From contig NZ_CP117449.1 in the NCBI RefSeq assembly GCF_030687835.1, positions 3,410,001 through 3,474,000 on the forward strand: a DNA stretch of 64,000 bases. Reading direction: 5' to 3'. Positions 54,715 to 63,574 of this stretch are shown here, in pieces. The translations under genes and the position numbers were made by a program. Positions within the stretch are counted from its first letter, which is position 1; each line of letters starts with the position of its first letter. The stretch comes from Pseudomonas hefeiensis. Its GTDB lineage: Bacteria; Pseudomonadota; Gammaproteobacteria; Pseudomonadales; Pseudomonadaceae. The notes under the pieces were generated by a model. It saw only the letters and a list, made by a program, of their open reading frames with translations. It was not told where the DNA came from and ran no database searches.

Positions 54715-55479
54715 ATGAAACTCGCTTCTCGCTTGCAAGGTCGGCAGCACCTGCAAATATGGAACAGCGCCGCCCAGTTGGCCGACATTCCCATTATCAG
54801 CACCCAGACACTCATTCCCGCTGGCGCCCGCGCCGTCATCCTCGCACCGCACCCTGGCGATGAAGTCGGAGCCTGTGGTGGCCTGCTCCAGTTGCTAAGC
54901 AATCTGGACCATCCCATATTGCTGGTCTCGGTCACTGACGGCAGCATCAGCCATCCCGGCTCACCGTTGTGGGCCGATGAGCGTCAGCATACCTACCGCC
55001 CTCATCCCCAGGAAAGCGTGGACGCCCTGCATCGTCTGGGGGTACCGGCCCATGGCTTTCAGTGGGTGCGCGGCGGCTTCCCGGAAAAAAACCTTGCCGA
55101 ACATGAGGCACAACTGAGCGCTTTCATCGCTCGGTACTTGAAGCCCGGAGACGTTGTGTTCAGCACCTGGCGCAAGGATGGTGACAGCGACCATGATACG
55201 GTCGGCCGCGCCGGAGCCCTGGCCGCCGAAGGCATCAAGGCGGTGTTCATTGAGTTACCGGTGTGGGCTTGGCACTGGCCAGTGCGCGAGCAAAACAAGA
55301 TCCCTTGGCACCGGGCACGCAAACTGCGTCTTGATATCTGGACCACCGCCCGCAAACGCCACGCCATGCACGCCTACGCCAGCCAACTCAACGGCGAACC
55401 CGCCAGCGGCATCGCGCCGCTGGTGCCACGGGTCATTCTTGATCGCATGGGTTTGCCTTATGAAATTGTGTTCATCTGA
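54715..55479 (+). CDS. PIG-L/LmbE-family deacetylase-like protein
   Basis: 254 residues. LmbE fold: zinc motif near residue 44 (VILAPHPGDEVGACGG) and a second ligand region WRKDGDSDHDTVGRAG. Family members remove N-acetyl groups from amino sugars. In the usual PHPDDE the first Asp is the general base; here it is Gly (PHPGDE), while the zinc-binding His, second Asp and distal His remain. The enzyme may therefore be weakened, use another base, or bind a ligand without catalysis. The start has a modest AAGGA about 10 bases upstream. Same direction as glgX and the next gene. Confidence 0.82.
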   Translation: MKLASRLQGRQHLQIWNSAAQLADIPIISTQTLIPAGARAVILAPHPGDEVGACGGLLQLLSNLDHPILLVSVTDGSISHPGSPLWADERQHTYRPHPQESVDALHRLGVPAHGFQWVRGGFPEKNLAEHEAQLSAFIARYLKPGDVVFSTWRKDGDSDHDTVGRAGALAAEGIKAVFIELPVWAWHWPVREQNKIPWHRARKLRLDIWTTARKRHAMHAYASQLNGEPASGIAPLVPRVILDRMGLPYEIVFI

Positions 55480-55586
55480 CCACCGTCAATCCAGTGTGAC
55501 GTGATTGACTCGGCAACGGGAAAAATCCGGAACTGCGGCAGTCTCCATAAGTCGCATGAACAGGTACGTCTGATTCAGGAGTGAAC

Positions 55587-56387
55587 GTGACTGGCGATCC
55601 CACCCGGCAAGCCGCCGAATCAATGCCTTTGGACACGCCCGCGGCGGTTCATCGGCTGCGGGTTCTGACGGTCAATACCCATAAGGGTTTTACCGCCCTC
55701 AATCGTCGCTTCATCCTGCCCGAGCTGCGTGAAGCGGTACGCAGCACCCGCGCCGACCTGGTGTTCCTGCAAGAAGTGCTGGGGGAACACGACCGTCACG
55801 CGTCACGCTACGAGAACTGGCCTCAAACGTCCCAGTACGAGTTCCTCGCCGACAGCATGTGGAGCGACTTTGCTTACGGCCGTAACGCGGTGTATCCAGA
55901 TGGCCACCATGGCAACGCATTACTGTCCAAATACCCGATCCGCCAGTTCCGCAACCTCGACGTTTCCATCACCGGTCCCGAGCGGCGCGGACTGCTGCAT
56001 TGCGTGCTGGACGTACCGGGCCACGCCGAAGTCCATGGGATCTGCGTGCATTTGAGCCTTTTGGAAAGCCATCGCCAGTTGCAGCTAAAGCTTCTCTGCC
56101 AACTGCTTGATTCGCTGCCCGAAGACGCGCCGGTGATCATCGCCGGTGACTTCAACGACTGGCAGTTGCGCGGCAATACCGCCCTCGCCCGACGCCAGTA
56201 CCTGCACGAAGCCTTCGAACACCACCACGGTCGCCCGGCGAGGACCTACCCGGCCCGTTTCCCCCTGCTGCGCCTGGACCGCATTTATCTGCGCAACGCG
56301 AGCAGCCATGCCCCGCAAATCCTGGGCAGCAAACCCTGGACGCACCTGAGTGATCACTTGCCGCTGTTCGTGGAGGTGCATTTGTGA
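55587..56387 (+). CDS. Endonuclease/exonuclease/phosphatase-fold protein
   Basis: 266 residues. EEP superfamily motifs in order: LTVNTHKGF with Asn as metal ligand, [10 protein letters not shown] with Glu, [17 protein letters not shown] with His, IIAGDFNDW with Asp and Asn, and [11 protein letters not shown] with the catalytic Asp-His. Substrates of the superfamily include DNA, sphingomyelin and inositol phosphates. In pseudomonads related genes often precede a cardiolipin synthase gene near trehalose genes; none follows here. A GTG start spaced five bases from CAGGAG was chosen over a GTG two codons earlier. Confidence 0.85.
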   Translation: MTGDPTRQAAESMPLDTPAAVHRLRVLTVNTHKGFTALNRRFILPELREAVRSTRADLVFLQEVLGEHDRHASRYENWPQTSQYEFLADSMWSDFAYGRNAVYPDGHHGNALLSKYPIRQFRNLDVSITGPERRGLLHCVLDVPGHAEVHGICVHLSLLESHRQLQLKLLCQLLDSLPEDAPVIIAGDFNDWQLRGNTALARRQYLHEAFEHHHGRPARTYPARFPLLRLDRIYLRNASSHAPQILGSKPWTHLSDHLPLFVEVHL

Positions 56388-56561
56388 TCCCAGACCCGTT
56401 GCTGAGCCTTCAGCACCTGTAAGTTCTGACAGTAGCGACGCTCGTTATTCGTTGTTAGGGTCCTTTCCATACAGCGAGCGTTGCCAGGCCCTGCGTGCCT
56501 TCTGTAGTGCAACCGATGCTGAAACCGGCATAACACGGGTGCCGATGCAGAGGGATAGCAC

Positions 56562-58985
56562 ATGAGCTTGCGCGATCAGGGTTTCAATCGGCTGTTCCAC
56601 GCCTTCTGCGTATCGGCCCCCTTCCTGTTATCCGCTTCATCTGCCATGGCGGCTTGCACATTGACGCCAACGGCGGGCGATGACGTTTATGTCTGTGACA
56701 GCGGCATCAGCCCCGGGCTGACGGACCTCTCGGGTAACAACAGTCTGACAATGCCGGCCAACGGCAGCGGTATCATCCAGGGTGATGTCATCTTCGACGC
56801 CGGGACCGACCGCATCGAGATCAACGCCAACGGTGTGATTGACGGTGACGTCGAGCAGGGTTCGGAAGCCGACGTGTTCGTGATGAATGGCGGCAGGATT
56901 CTCTCCATATCCCAAGGCGACGGCCTCGATCAGTTCACGATGACCGGCGGCACCATCGTCGATGCGTTCGAAGACGGCGACATTGCGCGGATGACCGGCG
57001 GCAGCATCGGCAGGGTCGATATGAAACTCGATGACAATGTGTTCGATATGTCGGGCGGGCAGATCATCGGCAACCTGGTGGCCGGTTTCGGCCACGACAC
57101 CATCATCCTGTCCGCAGGCCGCATTGGCGGCAACGTCAGCGTCAGCGGCGGCAACGACCGCATCACCGTGAGCGGGGGCGAAATCATCGGCGAAGTCCGG
57201 GCCAGTGCCGGGGATGATCGATTGCAATGGAGCGGTGGCCTTATTCACTCGGCCGTTCTGATGGGTGAAGGCAGCGACACCGCCGTGTTGCGCACCCTCG
57301 ACGAAACACAACTCGCCATCACGCCCAGTGTGGATGGCGGGATGGGCCAGGACCTATTGACCTTTGAGGGCAGCACCTCCGGCACGGGTGCCCGTTATGC
57401 CAACTGGGAAACGGTCAGCCTTATCTGGGGCTCACGCCTGGATCTGGATGACACGCTGGTGCTGGGTGACAGCATTACCGGCACAGGGGCCCTGACTATC
57501 GACGTCAGCAGCACGCTGACGTCGACCCAGGGCAGCGTCGCGCCGTTTACTGCCGGCCAACTGACAACGCTCAACAACAACGGCGTCATTGATCTCACCC
57601 ACGAGAACACCCGCACTGACGACACCCTCACCGTGCAAGGCAACTATGTCGGTACGAACGGCCAATTGCGCCTGCAAACGGTGGTCGGTGCCGACAATTC
57701 TGCCAGCGACAAGCTGGTGGTCAATGGCGGAACTCTCACGGGCAGCACCTCCATCACGGTCACGAACCTGGGCGGCGTGGGCGCACAGACCACCCAGAAC
57801 GGCATCGAACTGGTCCAGGCTCAGGGTGGCGCGGTCAGCGACATCGGTGCCTTCTCGCTGGCGCAATCGGTCTCGGCTGGTGCATTCGATTACCGCTTGT
57901 TCAAAGGCGGCGTGGCCGGCAATGAAAACAGCTGGTACCTACGCTCAGATGTCGTAGCCGGACCGATAGCGGCGCCCAGCCCGACGTTGCCGGCCTTACC
58001 GGCGGCAGTGCCCGGTGCTGCGCCCATTCCCTTGTACCGCCCGGAAGTGCCCACTTGGTCGGTGTTGCCTCCCGCGGTGGCACAACTGACCCTGATGGCC
58101 CTGGGCACGTTCCATGACCGTCAGGGCGACCAGCGCCTGCTCACCGAAACCGGTGCGTTCGGAGCAGGTTGGGGCCGGGTCTATGGCAAGGATCTGGACC
58201 AGACCTGGGCCGGCACGGTGACCCCGCGTCTGGACGGCTCCATCAAGGGCTTTCAGGTAGGCAATGATGTGTACAGCGCGCCGATGTCCGGCGGCCAGAC
58301 CCAGCGCATCGGTTTCTTCGTCGGCCATACCGAACTCAACGGCAATGTCGACGGTTTCAACCTGGGCTGGCAGGGCCGACGCGCCGGCAAGATAGAGCTC
58401 GACGGTGACAGCTACGGGTTGTACTGGACCCTTACCGATCCCAGCGGTGGCTACGTTGACGCGGTGGTGATGGGCACACGACTCAACGGCGACAACCGCT
58501 CCGAGCGCGGCCTTAAAATCGATAATCGCGGGCACGCCCTGACCTTGTCGGCGGAAGCCGGTTATCCATTCGCCGTAGCGGCTGATTGGGTGTTGGAACC
58601 CCAGGTCCAGGTCATCCATCAGAAGGTTTCCCTGGATACGCAGGACGACGGGGTCTCAAGGGTCGAGTTCGATTCCGATAGCGCCTGGACCGGTCGCCTC
58701 GGCGCCCGGCTCAAGGGTCGCTACCTGGTCAGCGGCACGCCCGTGGAGCCTTATCTGCGGGCCAATATCTGGCACACCTTTTCCGGCACCGATACGGTGA
58801 CATTCGACGATGCCCATCGGATCGAGACCCAGCAGCGCGCCTCCACCGGCGACCTGGGCGTCGGCGTCATCGTGAGCCTGGCCCCCACGGTCAGCGTCTA
58901 TGCGGCTGCGGATTACAGCCACGACCTCGACAGCACTCAACAACGCAGTGTGGCGGGCAATCTTGGCGTACGAATCAGTTGGTGA
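56562..58985 (+). CDS. Autotransporter (type Va) with beta-helix passenger
   Basis: 807 residues. The signal peptide ends near AMA (residue 30). The passenger, about 31-480, shows short beta-helix rungs of the kind GGxIxGxVxxxxGxD (for example SGGQIIGNLVAGFGHDTIIL and SAGRIGGNVSVSGGNDRITV). A Pro/Ala linker (AAPSPTLPALPAAVPGAAPI) leads to a C-terminal barrel of about 280 residues ending in VRISW, with the terminal aromatic needed by the BAM machinery. The passenger probably stays at or is released from the surface; adhesin or enzyme role unknown. AGAGGGA precedes the ATG. A barrel-only paralogue lies 300 bases downstream. Confidence 0.9.
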   Translation: MSLRDQGFNRLFHAFCVSAPFLLSASSAMAACTLTPTAGDDVYVCDSGISPGLTDLSGNNSLTMPANGSGIIQGDVIFDAGTDRIEINANGVIDGDVEQGSEADVFVMNGGRILSISQGDGLDQFTMTGGTIVDAFEDGDIARMTGGSIGRVDMKLDDNVFDMSGGQIIGNLVAGFGHDTIILSAGRIGGNVSVSGGNDRITVSGGEIIGEVRASAGDDRLQWSGGLIHSAVLMGEGSDTAVLRTLDETQLAITPSVDGGMGQDLLTFEGSTSGTGARYANWETVSLIWGSRLDLDDTLVLGDSITGTGALTIDVSSTLTSTQGSVAPFTAGQLTTLNNNGVIDLTHENTRTDDTLTVQGNYVGTNGQLRLQTVVGADNSASDKLVVNGGTLTGSTSITVTNLGGVGAQTTQNGIELVQAQGGAVSDIGAFSLAQSVSAGAFDYRLFKGGVAGNENSWYLRSDVVAGPIAAPSPTLPALPAAVPGAAPIPLYRPEVPTWSVLPPAVAQLTLMALGTFHDRQGDQRLLTETGAFGAGWGRVYGKDLDQTWAGTVTPRLDGSIKGFQVGNDVYSAPMSGGQTQRIGFFVGHTELNGNVDGFNLGWQGRRAGKIELDGDSYGLYWTLTDPSGGYVDAVVMGTRLNGDNRSERGLKIDNRGHALTLSAEAGYPFAVAADWVLEPQVQVIHQKVSLDTQDDGVSRVEFDSDSAWTGRLGARLKGRYLVSGTPVEPYLRANIWHTFSGTDTVTFDDAHRIETQQRASTGDLGVGVIVSLAPTVSVYAAADYSHDLDSTQQRSVAGNLGVRISW

Positions 58986-59288
58986 GTCGGTGAATCAAAA
59001 GGTTGAAACGGTTGATTGACGTCAATTCAACCCTGCGGATAATCGAAAAGAATCAATTATTTATTAGCACTGATTTCAGTTTGCCATTCATCGTTCATTT
59101 TCTTGACGCGACGGCGCCCGTCTTCTTGACTACAACGTACTACCCCCGGAAATACAGTCAGGGGCAGGCCTCGGAACCCCGCGACAGCGGGCCGCCCGAG
59201 GCTTGCCTCAATCCATTCGGTCGCCCCTCATTCGGGGTAGGAGAGACGCCATAAGCGAGAAACGCATGCGATTGCAAGGCAGGCCCCC
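58986..59288. other. Intergenic region between two autotransporter-type genes
   Basis: No gene seen. It is AT-richer than its surroundings near 59035-59100. A double stem occurs at 59168-59202: outer GCCTCGG with CCGAGGC, inner CCCGC with GCGGG around GACA. It could end the first gene's transcript, though no T tract follows. A Shine-Dalgarno before the second gene is weak. Confidence 0.4.
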
Positions 59289-60203
59289 ATGAAAACTTCC
59301 CTCCGCCCACAAGAGATCACCACCACTTTTTACACCCTCTCGACTTCGTTGTTGTTGTGTTCGTCCATGGAGGTGTGGGCCTGGCCCGCCGAGGAAACGT
59401 CGCAACCCTGGTATGGCCGAACACCTTCCGACAGCCAGGACATCGCCCCCACAGACAATGACCCCGTTTCCAGCAAGAGTCCCGCCCTCTTCACCCTGAA
59501 AAACGGCAGTGGTCACACCCAGCGCGTGGGCCTGATCAGTGGACAGAATCAAGTCATCACCCGCGTCAATGGCATGCTGGTGACACCGGCCATGGTCGAT
59601 TCAGGCAAGAACAAGCTGAATCTGCAAGGTGACCATCTGGGCGCCTACTGGAGCCTGACCGGCCCCGCAGGCTGGCACGTGGACCTGAGCGCCAGCGGCG
59701 GGCGAGTCAACGGTTACAGCCGTACCGAACAAGGCCAGCGCCAAGCGGCCGAAGGCAATGCCGTCACACTGTCGGTCGAAGGCGGATTCCCTATCGGCAT
59801 CAGCGACCACTGGGTGGTCGAACCCCAGGCGCAACTGATCAACCAGCGCATCACCCTCGACAGCCCCAATGCCGAGAACGGCACCAACAATGAACTGAAC
59901 ACCTGGAGCGGGCGCGTCGGTGCGCGACTCAAAGGGTCATACCAGGTCAATGGCCTGGGCGTGGAACCCTACGTGCGTACCAACCTGTGGCACACCGTCC
60001 AGATCGCCGATAACTTGACCCTGGACAAAGTCGACAAGATCAGCAGCAGCCGAAAATCTTCCACTGTCGAAGTAGGCCTTGGGTTGGTGGCGCGGGTTAC
60101 GCCGGTGGTGAGCCTCTACATCAGCGCTGACTACAGCAGCGACGTCGATGACAACGACCTGAACGGCCTCATCGGCAGCCTGGGGGTACGGATGCGTTGG
60201 TAA
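59289..60203 (+). CDS. Passenger-less, shortened autotransporter barrel paralogue
   Basis: 304 residues. From residue about 70 on it aligns with the barrel of the upstream autotransporter: HTQRVGLISG with QTQRIGFFVG, GDHLGAYWSLTGPAGWHVDL with GDSYGLYWTLTDPSGGYVDA, WSGRVGARLKGSYQVNG with WTGRLGARLKGRYLVSG, and the same terminal aromatic (VRMRW). The N-terminal 65 residues are unrelated: a poor signal-like start (FYTLSTSLLLCSSMEVWAW) and a polar Pro/Asp/Ser stretch. The linker helix and the first barrel strands of the paralogue are absent, so a normal 12-strand autotransporter pore is unlikely. It may be a degraded duplicate or a protein with a new role. Confidence 0.75.
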   Translation: MKTSLRPQEITTTFYTLSTSLLLCSSMEVWAWPAEETSQPWYGRTPSDSQDIAPTDNDPVSSKSPALFTLKNGSGHTQRVGLISGQNQVITRVNGMLVTPAMVDSGKNKLNLQGDHLGAYWSLTGPAGWHVDLSASGGRVNGYSRTEQGQRQAAEGNAVTLSVEGGFPIGISDHWVVEPQAQLINQRITLDSPNAENGTNNELNTWSGRVGARLKGSYQVNGLGVEPYVRTNLWHTVQIADNLTLDKVDKISSSRKSSTVEVGLGLVARVTPVVSLYISADYSSDVDDNDLNGLIGSLGVRMRW

Positions 60204-60423
60204 ACCTCCGCTTCAGGGCGGGTCGCAGCCATGTATTGGCGGCTCGCCATGCCCTCCGGCAATGAGCCCAGCCTGCCCGCCGCCACACTTCCCTGACGCC
60301 GATAAAATCCTCTCCCTCGCCCCCGGCACTTAAAAAGCACCGCCATTTGGGCGTATAACCCTAAAAGCGATTTACGCCTGCAAGCCGTCAGCCCATGGCT
60401 CATTTCATTGATGGAGTAACGAC

Positions 60424-62049
60424 ATGACCCAAGCCAACCTCTTTGCCAACCTGTTTCCCAGCGCTGCCGATATTCCGCAGGCCTACCGCCTCGAGGGCCA
60501 AATCGAGCAGCGCGAATACCTGATCGATGGTGTCCTGCAAACCTGGCAAGGACCATTGGCGGTTGTTCGCAGCCCGGTGTACCTGGCAGGCCCGCAGGGT
60601 GACGAACAGGTGATACTTGGCAGTACGCCGCTGCTGGATGCACAGACCGCGCTCACCGCGCTGGACGCCGCCGTCCGCGCGTATGACCGCGGCCAGGGCC
60701 AGTGGCCAACGATGCGCGTTGCTGAACGCATCCGCCATGTGGAGGCTTTCCTGGCGCGTATGCGCGAACAACGCGAGGCCGTGGTCAAGTTGCTGATGTG
60801 GGAAATCGGCAAGAACCTCAAGGACTCCCAAAAAGAATTCGACCGCACCTGCGATTACATCGTCGACACCATCAACGCCCTCAAGGAGCTGGACCGTCGC
60901 TCCAGCCGCTTTGAGCTGGAACAGGATACGCTCGGGCAGATCCGCCGCGTGCCGCTGGGCGTGGCCTTGTGCATGGGCCCTTACAACTATCCGCTGAACG
61001 AAACCTTCACCACGTTGATTCCGGCGTTGATCATGGGCAACACCGTGGTGTTCAAGCCGGCCAAGCTCGGCGTACTGCTGGTGCGGCCGCTGCTGGAAGC
61101 CTTTCGCGACAGCTTCCCGGCGGGTGTGATCAATGTAATCTACGGCAGCGGCCGGGAAACCGTCAGCGCCCTGATGGCCAGCGGCAAGATCGACATCTTT
61201 GCCTTCATCGGCACCAACAAGGCCGCCAGCGACCTGAAAAAACTCCATCCGCGCCCGCACCGTTTACGTGCCGCCCTGGGCCTGGACGCGAAGAACCCCG
61301 GCCTGGTGCTGCCGGACGTGGATCTGGACAACGCCGTCAGCGAGGCGCTGACCGGCTCGCTGTCCTTCAATGGCCAGCGCTGCACAGCGCTGAAAATCCT
61401 GTTTGTCCACGAAGACCTGGCACCGGAATTCATCGAGAAATTCAACACAGGCCTTGCTGCCCTGAAACCCGGCATGCCGTGGGAAGATGGCGTGGCACTG
61501 ACACCGTTACCCGAGGCGGGCAAGGTCGATTATTTGCACTCGCTGGTGGCCGATGCCGTCGCCAAAGGCGCGCAGGTGATGAATAAACACGGTGGCGAAT
61601 CCCGCGGTTCGTTCTTCTATCCGGCCGTGCTCTATCCGGTGAACACTGCAATGCGGGTCTACCACGAAGAACAGTTCGGCCCGGTCGTCCCCATCGTGCC
61701 GTACCGCGACCTCAACACCGTGGTCGATTACGTGCTTGAGTCCGACTTCGGCCAGCAGCTGAGCATCTTCGGCAACAACCCGGCCGAAGTCGGCAAGCTG
61801 GTGGACATCTTCGCCAACCAGGTCGGACGCATCAACATCAACGCCCAGTGCCAGCGTGGCCCGGATACGTTCCCGTTCAACGGCCGGAAAAACTCGGCCG
61901 AGGGCACGTTATCGGTTCACGATGCGCTGCGCACCTTTTCGATCCGCACGCTGGTGGCGACCAAGTTCCAGGACAGCAACAAAGCGCTGATCAGCGACAT
62001 TATCCGCCAGCGGGACTCGACCTTCCTGACCACCGACTACATCTTCTGA
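60424..62049 (+). CDS. NADP-dependent glyceraldehyde-3-phosphate dehydrogenase-like ALDH
   Basis: 541 residues, aldehyde dehydrogenase superfamily, of the type annotated in Pseudomonas as non-phosphorylating NADP-dependent GAPDH (GapN). The cofactor region is PLGVALCMGPYNYPLNETFT and FKPAKLGV. The thiol Cys is in SFNGQRCTALKI. The usual ELGGK box, with its general-base Glu, reads GLDAK here. If GapN in function, it oxidises glyceraldehyde 3-phosphate straight to 3-phosphoglycerate and yields NADPH. GGAGT precedes the ATG. It stands alone; convergent with the DMT transporter gene. Confidence 0.8.
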   Translation: MTQANLFANLFPSAADIPQAYRLEGQIEQREYLIDGVLQTWQGPLAVVRSPVYLAGPQGDEQVILGSTPLLDAQTALTALDAAVRAYDRGQGQWPTMRVAERIRHVEAFLARMREQREAVVKLLMWEIGKNLKDSQKEFDRTCDYIVDTINALKELDRRSSRFELEQDTLGQIRRVPLGVALCMGPYNYPLNETFTTLIPALIMGNTVVFKPAKLGVLLVRPLLEAFRDSFPAGVINVIYGSGRETVSALMASGKIDIFAFIGTNKAASDLKKLHPRPHRLRAALGLDAKNPGLVLPDVDLDNAVSEALTGSLSFNGQRCTALKILFVHEDLAPEFIEKFNTGLAALKPGMPWEDGVALTPLPEAGKVDYLHSLVADAVAKGAQVMNKHGGESRGSFFYPAVLYPVNTAMRVYHEEQFGPVVPIVPYRDLNTVVDYVLESDFGQQLSIFGNNPAEVGKLVDIFANQVGRININAQCQRGPDTFPFNGRKNSAEGTLSVHDALRTFSIRTLVATKFQDSNKALISDIIRQRDSTFLTTDYIF

Positions 62050-62067
62050 CCCGCGCCGGACAATGGA

Positions 62068-62961
62068 TTATGGCAGGGCTGGACGGCGCTGTTTGATGCC
62101 CCAGCCCTGTTGCATGCCGGCGGCCGCCAAGAGGATTGCCGCCACCCCCAGCCATTGCAGCGGTTCGAGGCGATGACCGAAGGCGAACCAGTCGACGAAA
62201 ATCGCCGCGATCGGATAGATGAACGACAACGCACCGGTCACTGCGGTGGGCAGCCGTTGAATCGCGCTGTACAACAATACATACATCACACCGGTATGAA
62301 CCATGCCCAAGGTTATCAGGCTAGCCCAGGCCTCGGGGTGCTGCGGCAACGCCGAGAAGTTAGCCCAGGGCGCCAACAGCAATACACCGGTGCTGACCTG
62401 GATCAGCGCGATCAAGTGCGGCGGTGTTCCGGTCAGACGCTTGATGATCAACGCGGCAATGGCGTACAGCAACGCAGCCCCCAGCGCCAGAGCAATACCT
62501 GTCAGATAGTCCCCGCCACCCTGCCCTTGCTCACCGTGGGCGCTGACGATTGCGAGCATGCCGAGAAACGACACCGCCAGCCAGCACAGCTTTTGTGCGG
62601 TGATTCTTTCCCCCAGCAACAACGCCGCCAACCCCACCAACATGAACGGCTGAACGTTGTATACCGCCGTACCGATGGCAATCGAGGCGCGGGAGTAGGA
62701 GGCAAACAGCAGCACCCAGTTGCCCACGATCGCCACGCCACTGAGGACCGCCAAAAGGAAAGTGGTGCGCGTCAGGATACCCGGGCGCAAGAACCCGAAA
62801 CCGGCGCAAATCAACAGCAAAGTCGCGGCGCCGAACACGCAGCGCCAGAACACCACGTCCAGCACCGGCACGCCCGAAACCAGCACGAACCAGCCTATGG
62901 TTCCGGAAATCAACATGGCGGCGGTCATTTCCAGCGAACCGCGACGTAAGGTCTTGTCCAT
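62068..62961 (-). CDS. EamA-family (DMT) transporter
   Basis: 297 residues with ten predicted membrane helices in two EamA halves (first half includes SGTIGWFVLVSGVPVLDVVF, second IVSAHGEQGQGGGDYLTGIA and LSFIYPIAAIFVDWFAFG). Such proteins export amino acids or metabolites. AAGGAG is seven bases before the chosen ATG; a GTG two codons upstream is less well spaced. Divergent from an Lrp/AsnC regulator, which suggests an amino-acid cargo sensed by that regulator. Confidence 0.87.
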   Translation of the reverse strand: MDKTLRRGSLEMTAAMLISGTIGWFVLVSGVPVLDVVFWRCVFGAATLLLICAGFGFLRPGILTRTTFLLAVLSGVAIVGNWVLLFASYSRASIAIGTAVYNVQPFMLVGLAALLLGERITAQKLCWLAVSFLGMLAIVSAHGEQGQGGGDYLTGIALALGAALLYAIAALIIKRLTGTPPHLIALIQVSTGVLLLAPWANFSALPQHPEAWASLITLGMVHTGVMYVLLYSAIQRLPTAVTGALSFIYPIAAIFVDWFAFGHRLEPLQWLGVAAILLAAAGMQQGWGIKQRRPALP

Positions 62962-63095
62962 CTTCACGCTCCTTCAGCAAGTGGGCACAGTATGCCGAGC
63001 CGAAGTGGCGATCCTCCATGGCATGAAAAAGGCTAAACTGGCTTTCAACCTTTTTTATCAAGGCAATTTCGAGCATTGACCTAATGGAGTGGAAA

Positions 63096-63533
63096 ATGAC
63101 TGACGACATCGACCAGATTCTCATCAGCGCCCTGATGGAAGACTCCCGACTTTCCCTCAAGGCCCTGGCGAACCTGAGCGGCCTGTCCTCCCCCAGCGTC
63201 GCCGAGCGGCTTCGAAGGCTCGAAGAGCGTGGCGTGCTCAGGGCATATACCGTTGAAGTGGACCCCAAGTGTTTCGGCTACCAGCTCCAGGCAATTGTGC
63301 GTATCCGCCCGCTGCCCGGGCAGTTGCAGGAAGTGGAACGGCAGATCCAGGCCATCGCTGAATTTACCGAATGCGACAAGGTGACCGGCGATGACTGCTT
63401 CATCGCCCGCCTGCATGTGCGTTCAATGGAGCAACTGGACACCTTGCTGGACAAGCTCAATGTTCTGGCAGAAACCAACACCGCCATCGTCAAGAAGACA
63501 CCCGTCAAGCGGCGACTGCCGCCCATGGCCTGA
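63096..63533 (+). CDS. Lrp/AsnC-family transcriptional regulator
   Basis: 145 residues. The N-terminal helix-turn-helix contains LKALANLSGLSSPSVAERLR, with the typical RLEERGVLRAYTVEVDPKCFGY following. The C-terminal RAM (amino-acid sensing) domain begins AIVRIRPLPGQLQEVERQIQ and includes VTGDDCFIARLHV. The chosen ATG has GGAG seven bases upstream. The 134-base gap to the divergent EamA gene is the probable target. A terminator follows the stop. Confidence 0.9.
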   Translation: MTDDIDQILISALMEDSRLSLKALANLSGLSSPSVAERLRRLEERGVLRAYTVEVDPKCFGYQLQAIVRIRPLPGQLQEVERQIQAIAEFTECDKVTGDDCFIARLHVRSMEQLDTLLDKLNVLAETNTAIVKKTPVKRRLPPMA

Positions 63534-63539
63534 GCCTGA

Positions 63540-63571
63540 CCCGGCCTCGGTGTCATCCGAGGCCGGGATTT
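63540..63571. terminator. Bidirectional intrinsic terminator
   Basis: An exact 11-base stem, CCCGGCCTCGG (63540-63550) with CCGAGGCCGGG (63557-63567), loop TGTCAT, followed by ATTT. It serves the convergent Lrp-type gene and the cytochrome gene. Confidence 0.9.
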
Positions 63572-63574
63572 AGG

